In this document: piece by piece, positions 52,826 through 61,549 of the stretch
Layout: each line of letters opens with the position of its first letter
Numbering within the stretch: position 1 is the stretch's first letter
Assembly: GCF_014650915.1 (NCBI RefSeq)
Contig: NZ_BMVW01000008.1
Location: 49,845-113,844 of the forward strand
Length of the DNA stretch: 64,000 nucleotides
Source of the DNA: Streptomyces poonensis
GTDB lineage: Bacteria; Actinomycetota; Actinomycetes; Streptomycetales; Streptomycetaceae
Direction of reading: 5' to 3'
Made by a program: the position numbers and the translations under genes
The notes under the pieces: generated by a model
The model's input: the letters and a program-made list of their open reading frames with translations, nothing else
Databases searched by the model: none
What the model was told of the DNA's origin: nothing

Positions 52826-53848
52826 TCAGCGGTAGTCGGGGGGCGGCGGCAGCGACTTCGACCAGTCGTCGCCGAGCGTCGGCGACAGCCAGTCCTCGTA
52901 CGACTCCTGCCAGCCGCTCTCGCGGTAGTCCTCCAGGATCCGGTTGACCCGGCGCACCAGGTCGTCCGCGCCCTTCCGCATCGCCACGCCGTAGTACTCG
53001 GTCGTGAAGGGCCTGCCCTTGAGCTCGACCGTCGGGTCCTGCGCGGCCTGGCTCGCGGCGAGGGCGCCGTCGGTGACCACGGCGTCGACCTCGCCGAGCT
53101 GGAGCCGCACCAGACAGTCGAGCTGGTTGGGGACGGGCTCGGCGATGGTGGCGGAGGGCGGGAGGTCGCCGTCCGCCTTGTCGTTCCGCAGCGTCTCCAG
53201 CGCGATGGAGCCCTCGGCGGCGCAGATCCGCTGGTCCGCCAGCGTCTCGTCGTATCCCCCGACGGGCGAGGAGCGCGGTGCGAGCACCTGCTGGCCGGTC
53301 TTGAAGTAGGGCGCGGAGAAGGTGACTTCCTCCAGGCGCGTGCAGCTGATCGTCATCGTCCGGACCACCATGTCCACCTCCCCCTTCTGGATCGCCGGAA
53401 TGCGCTGGTTCGTGGGAATGGCCCGGAAGCGGATGTTGTCCGGTCGGCCGCTGCCGAGGATCCTGTCGGCGATCTCATGCGCGAGATCGATGTCGAAACC
53501 CTCGAGCTCGCCGCCGGCCTTCGCGCTGTTCGGGTCGCGGTAGCCCCAGCGGTAGCTGTTCTGGTCGACGCCCACGATCAGGTAACCGCGCTCTTTGATC
53601 TTCTCGATCGTCACACCGCTCTCGTCGGTGGACGGGGCGGGGCTCTTCTTCTCGGGTTCCGTGCAGTCCTCGGCGGTCGCGTACGTGACCCGGGCGGCGC
53701 CGGGGCCGCCGAGTCCCGCGTCGCCGCTCCCGCGCGCGTCGCGCAGCGGCAGCAGCGCCAGGACGGCGGTGAGGGCGCAGGCGACCACCATCGCGCCCAC
53801 GCCGCCCCAGCCCTTCGCACTGGCCCTCAGACGTCGTATCGCACTCAT
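52826..53848 (-). CDS. glnH: GlnH-like amino-acid-binding protein (SBP family 3)
   Basis: A 340-residue extracytoplasmic solute-binding protein. An N-terminal signal anchor (about 17-35) has no lipobox cysteine. The SBP-3 fold (about 75-330) begins YLIVGVDQNSYRWGYRD; GFDIDLAHEIADRIL, NQRIPAIQKGEVDMVVRTM and YYGVAMRKGADDL are typical of glutamate/glutamine/aspartate binders. No permease or ATPase gene is nearby. It sits 35 bases after a GlnX-like membrane gene, so it is likely a receptor subunit, as in mycobacterial GlnH, which reports Asp/Glu to GlnX and PknG. Retention of the signal segment as a membrane anchor is plausible. Confidence 0.85.
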   Translation of the reverse strand: MSAIRRLRASAKGWGGVGAMVVACALTAVLALLPLRDARGSGDAGLGGPGAARVTYATAEDCTEPEKKSPAPSTDESGVTIEKIKERGYLIVGVDQNSYRWGYRDPNSAKAGGELEGFDIDLAHEIADRILGSGRPDNIRFRAIPTNQRIPAIQKGEVDMVVRTMTISCTRLEEVTFSAPYFKTGQQVLAPRSSPVGGYDETLADQRICAAEGSIALETLRNDKADGDLPPSATIAEPVPNQLDCLVRLQLGEVDAVVTDGALAASQAAQDPTVELKGRPFTTEYYGVAMRKGADDLVRRVNRILEDYRESGWQESYEDWLSPTLGDDWSKSLPPPPDYR

Positions 53849-53883
53849 CACCGCTCCCCCTTTCCCCGTCCCCACCGTCCTTG

Positions 53884-55362
53884 TCACCGGTACTCCGAAA
53901 GCCTGCGTCCGATGCCGAGCACGGCGCCCGCCGCGGCGAGCACGGCGAGGGCGGCGGACCCCGGGGGAAGCCCGCTCATCGCCCTCCTGCCGTCCCGGGC
54001 CGCCTCCCGGAACTCGTTCTGCTCGTGGGTGAGCGCCTTCTTCAGGTTGTCGTCGACGGCGTCGAAACACTCGCCCGTCGGCTTCTTGTCCGGAGTGCCG
54101 ATCACCTTGTCGAGAGCCGTCTGGTAGTCGCCGCCGGTGTCGGCGTCGCGTGCCTCCCGGTGCCGTTCCTGCCAGACCTCCATGTTGCCCGTGGCGGCCT
54201 CGACGGGCGCCTCGCCTGCCTTGTCGTCGGCGATGTCGGCGGCGGCGGTCAGGTACCGCGACAGCGTCCTCATCTCGTCCTGGTAGGCGGCGTCGAACTT
54301 GTCCTCGCCGTCGCCGGTGATCTCCGCGCCCCGGCTGACCAGGGTGAGGTTCTCGTTGCCGCGGGCCTTGAGGGAGGCGATACGGGCGTCGTTGAGCACG
54401 TTGAGCGAGCGCACCCCGTGGTCGTACGAGTCGTTGAGGCCCGAGCGGGCGAGGGTGTGGCCGAGGACGAGCCACAGCAGGACCACGGAACAGGCGGCGG
54501 TGGCGGCGACGAGGCCGTGGTTCAGCACGCGGTTCGTGCGCCGGTAGTTGCGCCGCTGCGCCCAGACGAGAGTGCCGAGGGCGAGCAGGCCGAGACCGAT
54601 CGCGGCCCATGGGTAGGGAGTCGCGGCGTCGTAGTCGTCCCGCAGCCGCTGGTTCTCGTTCTTGTAGAGCCGCTCGGCCCGGGGGAGCATCTCGTCCTGC
54701 ATCTTGTCGTTCGCGTACCGCAGATACGCGCCGCCGAGCGGATAGCCCAGGCGGTTGTTGGCGCGGGCCCGCTCGACGAGACCCTTGTACTCCGGCAGCA
54801 GCTTGCCGAGCTCGGCGACGGTCCGCGCGGAGGAGGAGCCCGGCTCGGAGGCGGCGGCGGCCTCGGCCAGCCCGTCGGCGGCCTCCTTGATGTTCCGCTC
54901 GTAGCGGTCGCGGGACTGCGGGGTCTCCTGGCCGCCGGCGAGGAAGCCGCTGGAAGCGGCGGTGTTGGCGTCCGCGAGGGAGCGGTAGACGTCAGCCGCG
55001 GCGACGCTCAGGGGCTGACTGCTGCCGAGGACGTCGTCGGCGGCGGCGGAACGGTCCGCCATCTGCCAGGCGGCCACGGCGCCGAACGCGACGACCAGGA
55101 GGGCGAGGGCGGCACCGATGATCCGCAGCCGCCCCGGTTCGGTCGTCGCGGCGGCGCGCAGCTGGTCGAGTCCCTCCGCGAAAGCGGTACGACGCGGCGG
55201 CTCGCCCGGGCCACCGGGCGACGAGGGCGCCGGGGACACGGTGGACACCGTGGATGACGGCCGCACAGCCCGGGACGGGGCGGCCGGGACCGCGGGGACC
55301 GACGGACCCGCCTGTGTCGGCGGTGCCGCACTGCCCACGCCGGCCTTGGGCGTGTACGTCAC
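53884..55362 (-). CDS. glnX: GlnX-like four-TM sensor membrane protein
   Basis: A 492-residue membrane protein with a GTG start at 55362 after GGGGGAGGT. A disordered Pro-rich cytoplasmic N terminus (1-75) is followed by TM1 (about 81-100), a helical external domain (about 105-248), TM2 (about 252-268) and TM3 (about 283-302). A second external helical domain (about 305-465) and a final TM4 with the short tail RRLSEYR complete it. This layout is that of mycobacterial GlnX, which couples the binding protein GlnH to kinase PknG. It is the first gene of the cluster and just upstream of the solute-binding protein. The N-terminal TYTPKAG may be a contact or phosphorylation site (speculative). Confidence 0.8.
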   Translation of the reverse strand: MTYTPKAGVGSAAPPTQAGPSVPAVPAAPSRAVRPSSTVSTVSPAPSSPGGPGEPPRRTAFAEGLDQLRAAATTEPGRLRIIGAALALLVVAFGAVAAWQMADRSAAADDVLGSSQPLSVAAADVYRSLADANTAASSGFLAGGQETPQSRDRYERNIKEAADGLAEAAAASEPGSSSARTVAELGKLLPEYKGLVERARANNRLGYPLGGAYLRYANDKMQDEMLPRAERLYKNENQRLRDDYDAATPYPWAAIGLGLLALGTLVWAQRRNYRRTNRVLNHGLVAATAACSVVLLWLVLGHTLARSGLNDSYDHGVRSLNVLNDARIASLKARGNENLTLVSRGAEITGDGEDKFDAAYQDEMRTLSRYLTAAADIADDKAGEAPVEAATGNMEVWQERHREARDADTGGDYQTALDKVIGTPDKKPTGECFDAVDDNLKKALTHEQNEFREAARDGRRAMSGLPPGSAALAVLAAAGAVLGIGRRLSEYR

Positions 55363-55701
55363 TTGACCTCCCCCATGGTCATCCGTCACACACCCCGGCC
55401 CGGCGGCCGACGCCTCCCTGCGCCGTGCCGTACGAGGTGCGTGTGGTGCGTGTGCCGCGCGTCGCGCCGCACGGGTGCCCGATGCTCGGCACGCGAGCGG
55501 AGGTGCCCGGCCGCAAGTATCGTCCCCGGGACCGACATCGCGCATCAGCCTTGCCCGGATCTTGTTCGAATCACCGTCCGGCCGAACCGTCCGGCCGATC
55601 CGGCCACCAGTGCACCGAACCGCACGAGTTTTCCCGTACCACCTCCTGCTCATGAATACGCGGGGCGGGGTGGTTCGGTTCCCTCCGGGACGCGCCCGGG
55701 T
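55363..55701. other. Upstream region of the phospho-signalling cluster
   Basis: 339 bases between DUF397 (same strand, upstream) and the GlnX-like gene. It should contain the cluster promoter. I see short repeats of CCGGCCGA type near 55580-55605 but no clear palindrome, no RNA gene and no convincing frame. Confidence 0.5.
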
Positions 55702-55893
55702 TCAGCCGAACTTGCCGGTTTTTATGCCGTGGAGGAGGTGGGCGACGGGGGCGGGGGCCGTGGTGAGGAGGGTGGTGGGGGTGTCGCTTTCGCGGAGGTG
55801 GAGGGCGTCCGGGGCGGTGGCGAGCTCGACGCAGGTGTTGCCCTCGCCGCCGTCGGAGAAGGTGGACTTCTGCCAGCGCAGGGCCTGAGTCAT
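55702..55893 (-). CDS. DUF397 small regulatory partner protein
   Basis: A 63-residue protein with the DUF397 signature RWQKSTFSDGGEGNTCVELA and LHLRESDTP. In Streptomyces such proteins accompany XRE-type regulators and anti-sigma-like HATPases in WhiJ/AbaA-like loci, and may bind or neutralise the regulator. ATG 55893 follows GAGG at six bases; a GTG twelve bases upstream, overlapping the XRE stop, is an alternative. Directly downstream of the XRE gene and co-transcribed with it. Confidence 0.9.
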   Translation of the reverse strand: MTQALRWQKSTFSDGGEGNTCVELATAPDALHLRESDTPTTLLTTAPAPVAHLLHGIKTGKFG

Positions 55894-55901
55894 GGAACGC
55901 C

Positions 55902-56753
55902 TCACAGTTCCTTCGACAACCGGTGGACGAAGTCCCGCGACGCCACGGTGTCCAGCGACGCTGCCTCCACCTTACGGAAGAGTGTTCGGAGCCGTTCCAG
56001 CTGGGGCCGCGCGTCAATGCACGCGATACCGGTGGGGGCGTCCCTGAGGCAGGTGTCCAGTTGGGGGACCGGACCACCCAGGTACATCATCGAGGCACCC
56101 GCTCCGCCGAAACCGTCCTGGTCGACAGGGATGACGCGGACAGAGACGCTGCCGTGCTCGATGTTGTCCAGTACCCAACGAAGTTGAGCGCGGGAGGTCC
56201 GGCGGTCGGCCACCCGGATGCGCAAGGCGAACTCGTGAATGATCGTCGTGTACGGGGTGGGATCGTCGCCCTCGATGACAGCCCGTCGCCTCATCCGGTG
56301 CTCCACCCGGGGCTTCAGTTCGTCCTCGGGCAGCTCTGGGCGCATGTACGTGAAGACCGCGCGAGCGTAATCAGGGGTCTGAAGCAGCCCGGGTACGTGA
56401 TTGATGACGACCTCGCGCAAGAACGTCGCATGGTGTTCCGCCTCGGCGACGTCCAGATTCACCTGCGGCAGGACTCCTCGGTACTCGTCCCACCAGCCGC
56501 GGGTCCGGTCGACGGCCATGGCCACCAAGGCGTCGATCAAGTCCGCGTCGTCACACGCGTAATGGGCAGCAAGGCGCCGTACGCGCGCTTCGCTCACCCC
56601 CGCGATGCCGGACTCGATCTGGCTCATCTGAACCGAATCGGCGTCGAGCAGTACAGCGGCTTCGCGTGCCTTGAGGCCTGCGGCCTCGCGCAGCTTCCGC
56701 AGCTCAGCGCCCAGGCGAGCCTGGCGTGCAGTGGGGTGCGGCCTGCGTGGCAT
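55902..56753 (-). CDS. XRE-family regulator with DUF5753 domain (WhiJ-like)
   Basis: A 283-residue DNA-binding protein. The HTH is at about 12-66 (LGAELRKLREAAGLKAREAA, then QMSQIESGIAGVSEARVRRL). The C-terminal DUF5753 domain (about 95-275) contains NHVPGLLQTPDYARAV, FALRIRVADRRTSRAQL and GSVSVRVIPVDQDGFGGAGA, all family landmarks. WhiJ and relatives repress developmental genes. It is followed by DUF397 and divergent, across 239 bases, from an HATPase gene, so the standard three-gene set is complete. Confidence 0.92.
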   Translation of the reverse strand: MPRRPHPTARQARLGAELRKLREAAGLKAREAAVLLDADSVQMSQIESGIAGVSEARVRRLAAHYACDDADLIDALVAMAVDRTRGWWDEYRGVLPQVNLDVAEAEHHATFLREVVINHVPGLLQTPDYARAVFTYMRPELPEDELKPRVEHRMRRRAVIEGDDPTPYTTIIHEFALRIRVADRRTSRAQLRWVLDNIEHGSVSVRVIPVDQDGFGGAGASMMYLGGPVPQLDTCLRDAPTGIACIDARPQLERLRTLFRKVEAASLDTVASRDFVHRLSKEL

Positions 56754-56992
56754 GGCTTCCTCCTCGCCCCCAACTGCTGGGAGGCAGTGACTCGTTCGGG
56801 GGTGAGATTACGGCAACGACTTGCCCGGTCCTAATTTAGGGACCTACTGTCGGTGACGCGACGCACACGTTGCGGAACACCGGGGATCCGGAAGCGCACC
56901 ACTCCGTCCTGCCATGACGGCTGCGGCAATGCCACCGCCCGCCACCCCGCGGCGAGAAGTTCACCCACCCCTCAGCAGAACGGAGCACCGCC
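56754..56992. promoter_or_regulatory. Divergent promoter of the XRE/HATPase locus
   Basis: 239 bases between divergent starts, with an AT-richer core near 56825-56850 (CCTAATTTAGGGACC, an imperfect palindrome CCTAAtTTAGG). This is a plausible site for autoregulation by the XRE protein. Confidence 0.45.
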
Positions 56993-57415
56993 ATGCCCGA
57001 AAGCGCCCCGGCCGCACCGTGGGAGTACTGGCTCCACATCCCCAACGACCCCCGCGCCGTCACCGTCAGCCGCCGCACCCTGCGCCTCATCCTGACCATG
57101 CACGACCTCCCCCACCTCACCGACACGGCAGAACTGCTGGCCACCGAGCTGGTCTCCAACGCCGTACGCCACACCAAGGGCCCCGCCGCGCTCCGTGTGC
57201 TCTGGGCGGACGGCGTCCTCCGTATCGGTGCGTGGGACGCCAGTCCGGAACCGCCGGACCCTCCGTACTCCGCGGCCCACCTCCCCGCTGGCGATCGTGA
57301 GGAAGGGCGCGGGCTCGACCTCGTCCGTGCCTGCGCGGATCTCTGGGGCTGGCAGCCGCTGGCCAGACACGGCAGCCGTGGCAAGTACGTGTGGTGCGTC
57401 CTGGGTGCCGCGTAG
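56993..57415 (+). CDS. RsbW-like HATPase (anti-sigma-type)
   Basis: A 140-residue GHKL ATPase domain. The N-box is ELVSNAVRHTKGPAAL (about 52-67), the G1 box WDASPEPPDP region and the G2 box EEGRGLDLVRACADLWG. There is no sensor or phosphotransfer domain. Such single-domain proteins act as anti-sigma factors/kinases or as partners of XRE-DUF397 systems. ATG 56993 lies after CGGAG-like sequence in GAACGGAGCACCGCC. Divergent from the XRE regulator. Confidence 0.87.
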   Translation: MPESAPAAPWEYWLHIPNDPRAVTVSRRTLRLILTMHDLPHLTDTAELLATELVSNAVRHTKGPAALRVLWADGVLRIGAWDASPEPPDPPYSAAHLPAGDREEGRGLDLVRACADLWGWQPLARHGSRGKYVWCVLGAA

Positions 57416-57493
57416 CCACACAACCCTTTGACGGGGTGGGTGGTCATGGAGGCATCACGTTGAACATTGATCACAGATGCCGTGAAGGTGAAC

Positions 57494-58678
57494 ATGAAGT
57501 TGCGCCGTTCTCTGACTCTCGCGGCGGCGACGGCCGCCATGGCTCCCGCCGTACTCTTCTCAGCTCCAGGCGCGTACGCGACGGGCGGTGCCTCGCCCGA
57601 GGACACGTCGGGTGTCACCGTCGCTGCTCAGGACGATGCCTCTACGACGACCGAGGAGGACTCGGCCCCGTCCGCAGGGGACACGAACCCGCTCGACGAC
57701 GCGAACGACAGCACCGGCCCGGGTGAGTCCGGCTCCGGCTCCGCCGGTCACGAGGACGGGGCCGCCGACGGTGAGGAAGGTGGCTCGACCGGCGGCGAAG
57801 GCGCTGGCGGACCGTCCGGTGAGAACAACACCGGTGGCGAGGTGAAGGACGCCGAAGCGGACCCTGCCAAGCCTGGCTCGGACGGCCCGAAGGGCGAGGC
57901 CGAACCGGTCATGGGCCGGTGCAATCCCGGTGACCCGTACGAGATCAACCGCAAGCTGAACGCCTTCACGAACCAATTGCCGACGGTTGTCGCCGGCGCC
58001 GGGTTCCACTACTTCGGCTACAACGTGTGGAACAAGAGTGATCGTGACCTCACGGCCCTCAGGCTCAGCATCGACTTCGATTCGGAGGTCTGGGGGACCG
58101 GGGAAGACGAGAGCAGGTACATCACCGCCCAGTACAAGGACCCGGCCACCGGCCAGTGGGCGGACGTCTCGGGCGGACACATCACCACCGTCGACGTCGC
58201 GGCCCAGGAGTCGTTGTACATCGACATGCGCATCAGCGTGGCCAGTGAGGCCTCGCCCGCGCTGGGCATGGTCCTCACCCTTGGCGAGTACGACGACGGG
58301 TATGGCGGTACCTGTTATTCCGGCGAATGGGATTGGTACGGCTACCACCCCGGCGTGTTCGACATCCGACCGGCCGGCTGGACCCCGAGCACGCCGCCGC
58401 AGACGGAACCCGGCACCGACCCCGACACCAAGCCCGGCACCAAGCCCGGCACCGCGCCCGGGACCAAGCCCCAGGGCGACAAGGACGAGAAGCCGCTGAC
58501 GCCCACCGCCACCGCCACAGCCACCAACGCGCCGACGGCGACCGGCCACCTGGCTGAGACCGGCGCCGGTCCCGCCCTCCCCACCATCGCCCTGGCCGGC
58601 GGTCTCGCGGTCAGCGCCGGTGTCGGTGCGGTCTACGTGGTTCGCCGACGCAAGGCTTCCTTGACGTCCGACCGGTGA
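57494..58678 (+). CDS. LAETG wall-anchored surface protein
   Basis: A 394-residue exported protein. The signal peptide ends near GAYATGG (about 30). An acidic Gly/Glu/Asp-rich linker (about 40-135) precedes a beta-rich domain (about 140-290) with NQLPTVVAGAGFHYFGYNVW and TGGQ-type loops and two cysteines (MGRCNPGD and GTCYSGEW). A TKPGTKPGT linker and the sorting signal LAETG at 353-357, a hydrophobic helix and RRRKAS finish it. A sortase should anchor it. I do not recognise the beta domain. ATG 57494 follows GAAGG; an upstream GTG is possible. Confidence 0.82.
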   Translation: MKLRRSLTLAAATAAMAPAVLFSAPGAYATGGASPEDTSGVTVAAQDDASTTTEEDSAPSAGDTNPLDDANDSTGPGESGSGSAGHEDGAADGEEGGSTGGEGAGGPSGENNTGGEVKDAEADPAKPGSDGPKGEAEPVMGRCNPGDPYEINRKLNAFTNQLPTVVAGAGFHYFGYNVWNKSDRDLTALRLSIDFDSEVWGTGEDESRYITAQYKDPATGQWADVSGGHITTVDVAAQESLYIDMRISVASEASPALGMVLTLGEYDDGYGGTCYSGEWDWYGYHPGVFDIRPAGWTPSTPPQTEPGTDPDTKPGTKPGTAPGTKPQGDKDEKPLTPTATATATNAPTATGHLAETGAGPALPTIALAGGLAVSAGVGAVYVVRRRKASLTSDR

Positions 58679-58725
58679 CCTTCCGCAATGCCCGGCTGAC
58701 GCCACCGGCGCCCAGCACGTCTGCA

Positions 58726-58760
58726 CGGCCGTGTCCGCCGGACGACGACGGACACGGCCG
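58726..58760. terminator. Terminator after the LAETG protein
   Basis: A perfect 12-bp stem (CGGCCGTGTCCG and complement) with an 11-base loop, 48 bases after the stop codon. Confidence 0.75.
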
Positions 58761-58914
58761 CCGACCGGCAACCTGAGCGCGCATCCGACCTTCTTGTGGC
58801 CCGTCGAGCGCTCACTCCTCCGCGTAGCCACCGAGTACCCACTTTTGTGTGGGTACTTGGCGGCTGCCGGCAAGGGGTTGATCCTGATGAAGGGCGGTCG
58901 GAGCCCCGGAGGGG

Positions 58915-59265
58915 TCAGGAGGCCGACCTGGTCTCGCGAAGCTTGTCCAGGCGGCGGTGGCCCCAGTCGGAGAGGGGTGCCAGCGCCTCGGAGAGTTCTC
59001 GACCGAACGTGGTCAAGGAGTACACGGTCTTGAGTGGAAGCACGTCGTGCACCTCACGGTGCACCAGTCCATCGGTCTCCATCTCGCGGAGCGCCTGAGT
59101 CAGCACCTTCTCGCTGAGGCCCGGCAGCTGCCGGCGCAGTTCGCCGGGGCGGTGCGGGCCCGATTCCAGCAGCCAGAGCAGGGCCGTCTTCCATTTGCCG
59201 TCGATCACCGCGATCGCGGCGGTCACCCCACAGACATCCGGGTCCAGGGCACGGCTGCGCGTCAT
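58915..59265 (-). CDS. HxlR-family transcriptional regulator
   Basis: A 116-residue winged-helix regulator. The N-terminal DPDVCGVTAAIAVIDGKWK carries the redox-prone cysteine typical of HxlR/YodB proteins. LLESGPHRPGELRRQLPG, then SEKVLTQALREMETDGLV, is the HTH and wing. ATG 59265 follows GGGGT; a GTG six codons upstream is an alternative. It is divergent from an oxidoreductase gene across 48 bases, which it most likely controls. HxlR regulators often sense electrophiles or oxidants through that cysteine. Confidence 0.9.
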   Translation of the reverse strand: MTRSRALDPDVCGVTAAIAVIDGKWKTALLWLLESGPHRPGELRRQLPGLSEKVLTQALREMETDGLVHREVHDVLPLKTVYSLTTFGRELSEALAPLSDWGHRRLDKLRETRSAS

Positions 59266-59281
59266 CACTACCCCATTCGTC

Positions 59282-59299
59282 ACAATTCGTTGATTTGTT
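59282..59299. promoter_or_regulatory. Candidate HxlR operator ACAA-N10-TTGT
   Basis: In the 48-base divergent gap, ACAA and TTGT form an inverted pair around an AT-rich decamer. Its position between the two starts fits an operator that governs both genes. Confidence 0.4.
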
Positions 59300-59313
59300 C
59301 ACGGAGTTGAGTC

Positions 59314-60213
59314 ATGTCCCTGCACAGCGAACAGTCGCACCAGTTACCTTCTTCCGTCACCGTCCTCGGTCTGGGCCCGATGGGCCGGGCCCTGGCGAGC
59401 GCCTTCCTCGACGGCGGCCTGCGCACCACGGTCTGGAACCGGACGCCGGGCCGGGACCGTGAACTGGTCGAGCGGGGTGCGGTCAGCGCCCCGTCGGCCG
59501 AGGAAGCCGTCGCCGTGAGCGAGCTGATCGTGGTCTGCGTGGTCAACTACGACGCCGCGGACGCCATTCTGCGGCGGGAGGCGGTCACCACCGCGCTCAA
59601 GGGCCGCACGGTCGTCAACCTGACCGCCGACACGCCGGGCCGGGCCCGGGACACCGCGACGTGGGCGGCCGAGCACGGCGTCCGTTACCTGGACGGTGCG
59701 ATCATGACGCCGGCCACCACCATCGGGACACCGGCCGCGGTGTTCATCCACAGCGGCCCGGAGGAGCTCTACCGGGAGCACCGGCCCGTCATCGAGAAGC
59801 TCGGCGGTACGCATACCCACCTCGGTGAGGACATCGGCCGGGCGGCCGCGTACGACATCGCGCTGCTCGACATCTTCTGGACCGCGATGGCGGGCTACGC
59901 GCACGCCCTGGCGGTGGCGAAGGCGGAGGGAGTCACCGCCGGGGAGCTGGCCCCGTTCGCCCAGGGGATCGCCGCGATCCTGCCGCCGCTCTTCGAGGAG
60001 TTCGCCGGGGACGTGGACAGCGGAAGCTACTCCGGCGAGATCAACCCGATCACCTCGGCGGCGTCGTCCATGGCGCACATCATCCACGCGTCCGAGGCCC
60101 ATGGCATCGACGCTGGGGTGATGCGGGTTGTTGAGGGCTGGGCCCGCCGTGTCATCGCACGAGGTCACGGGACGGACGGATTCGTCCGCGTCACGGAGCT
60201 TCTGGGGCGCTGA
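59314..60213 (+). CDS. NAD(P)-dependent imine-reductase/beta-HAD-like dehydrogenase
   Basis: A 299-residue enzyme of the 6-phosphogluconate/beta-hydroxyacid dehydrogenase superfamily. The dinucleotide motif VLGLGPMGRALA is at about 17-28 and VWNRTPGR follows as the NADPH-recognising Asn-Arg-Thr. DGAIMTPATTIGTPAAVFIH and the helical C-terminal domain (AAYDIALLDIFWTAMAGYAH) resemble imine reductases, which use Asp or Tyr in the C-terminal domain. ATG 59314 follows GGAG. Divergent HxlR control suggests a stress or detoxification role. The substrate is unknown. Confidence 0.85.
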   Translation: MSLHSEQSHQLPSSVTVLGLGPMGRALASAFLDGGLRTTVWNRTPGRDRELVERGAVSAPSAEEAVAVSELIVVCVVNYDAADAILRREAVTTALKGRTVVNLTADTPGRARDTATWAAEHGVRYLDGAIMTPATTIGTPAAVFIHSGPEELYREHRPVIEKLGGTHTHLGEDIGRAAAYDIALLDIFWTAMAGYAHALAVAKAEGVTAGELAPFAQGIAAILPPLFEEFAGDVDSGSYSGEINPITSAASSMAHIIHASEAHGIDAGVMRVVEGWARRVIARGHGTDGFVRVTELLGR

Positions 60214-60353
60214 GGGCACTCCCACCGGCTTGCGCGGATCGCCCGGGACGGCCGGCAGTCGCCGTCTCGGGGCGATCCGCGGTGCGACATCGTCTCTGGC
60301 CTCACGGCCTTATGCGCGTGAAGCCGGAGTGATCGCTCTGTCAGGATGCGCGC

Positions 60354-60902
60354 ATGGGGAACACATGTGCATGGCCCGTGCTGCGGACCACGGACCTGGA
60401 CGAGGCGGTGAGCCTCGCGGAACGGTTGCTGTCGGTCGCGTCCTGGTACGACCCGGACGCCTGCTATCTGGATGCCTGGGCGCGCACCGAGAGTGACCTG
60501 CGACGTCTGACCGCGGCCTTCCCGGAGGCCGAGGCCACTTCGTACGGGGAGGGCCGCACCGGAGACGGGCAGGGCCGTACCGGGCTGCCGGTCAGCGTGA
60601 ATCTGGGGCTCGGGACAGTGCCGCAAGCCCGCGACGCCCTCGGAACCTGCCTGAACATCACCATGGGCTACGTCCTCTGGCACAACCTGAAGTGGCCGGA
60701 GGTACCTGAGCTCGGACTGGGCGAGGAGTACAAGTACGCCGAGCTGCAGATCGCGGGCAACAGCCACACCATCCACAGTGGTGAGTGGGCACCCGAGCAC
60801 ACCGTCTTCGTCCACGCGCGACCCGGACATGACGCCCGAGCCGCCTGGCTGGCGGCCCGGGTCGGCGCCGAAGTCGTGGGGCCGTCCGAAGAAGGCTGGT
60901 AG
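60354..60902 (+). CDS. Hypothetical protein
   Basis: A 182-residue soluble protein that I do not recognise. It is acidic and Trp/Tyr-containing, with VSLAERLLSVASWYDPDACYL near the N terminus, LGTCLNITMGYVLWHNLKWP in the middle and HTVFVHARPGHDARAAWLAA near the end; no signal peptide or membrane helix. Codon use is as in neighbours. ATG 60354 has no strong ribosome binding site (ATGCGCGC upstream). It may belong to a Streptomyces immunity-type or DUF family, which a profile search would show. Confidence 0.6.
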   Translation: MGNTCAWPVLRTTDLDEAVSLAERLLSVASWYDPDACYLDAWARTESDLRRLTAAFPEAEATSYGEGRTGDGQGRTGLPVSVNLGLGTVPQARDALGTCLNITMGYVLWHNLKWPEVPELGLGEEYKYAELQIAGNSHTIHSGEWAPEHTVFVHARPGHDARAAWLAARVGAEVVGPSEEGW

Positions 60903-61195
60903 CCCGGCTGCCGGCGCCCGCAGGTCCAGGCTTCGCACCGTCGATGACGACTGCTGCTCAACGTCGTCCTGACTCTGCGGCTGCCGCTTTTCGGTCTCTC
61001 CGGAATCAAGTCGACCCTCGTTCCCTGGCCGCGGCCGCCGACCTGGGCGTGACAACAGTCGGCAGGTGCGTATGTGACCTATGTGACCTCGTCGCTGTGT
61101 AGCCCGTTTCCTCTCATGGACGCGAGGGGGTGATGGGAATGGCGGTAGCGTGGGCACGCGCCGAGTGGGCGCTGGGCGAGCGGAAGGGACGGCCG

Positions 61196-61549
61196 ATGAC
61201 CATGCCGTACGCGGACGAGGACGGTCCGCTGATCCCTCGGCCCGAGATGACGCTGCCGTCCCTGCGCCAGGCCGTCGCCACGGTCGTCCCGTCGCGGCTG
61301 CCCGAGTTCTTCGAGGATCTGCAGAAGGCGTTCGTGCGGGCCGGGGACGAGGACAGCGTCGTACCGATCCGCATGTTCTACCGGCAGTGGGCCGTCGTCG
61401 TGGAGATCGAGCGCCACCCCGAGACCGCGCGTCGTCTGCACGCGGCCGAGCAGGCCATCAGCAGCCCAGACGCCGCTGTGCGCGAGCGCGCCATTCGTGA
61501 GGCCGGGGAGATCGTGCGCGCGGCGCATCGCGAGGTCGCCGGTGGCTGA
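61196..61549 (+). CDS. DUF6247-like small protein (possible antitoxin)
   Basis: A 117-residue acidic helical protein. LPSLRQAVATVVPSRLPEFF, IRMFYRQWAVVVEIERHPE and the C-terminal AIREAGEIVRAAHREV recall the Streptomyces DUF6247 family as I remember it, often found before a short partner gene. ATG 61196 follows GGAAGGG. Its end overlaps the next gene by eight bases. The pair organisation resembles toxin-antitoxin operons, but no toxin motif has been identified, so this is only a possibility. Confidence 0.7.
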   Translation: MTMPYADEDGPLIPRPEMTLPSLRQAVATVVPSRLPEFFEDLQKAFVRAGDEDSVVPIRMFYRQWAVVVEIERHPETARRLHAAEQAISSPDAAVRERAIREAGEIVRAAHREVAGG

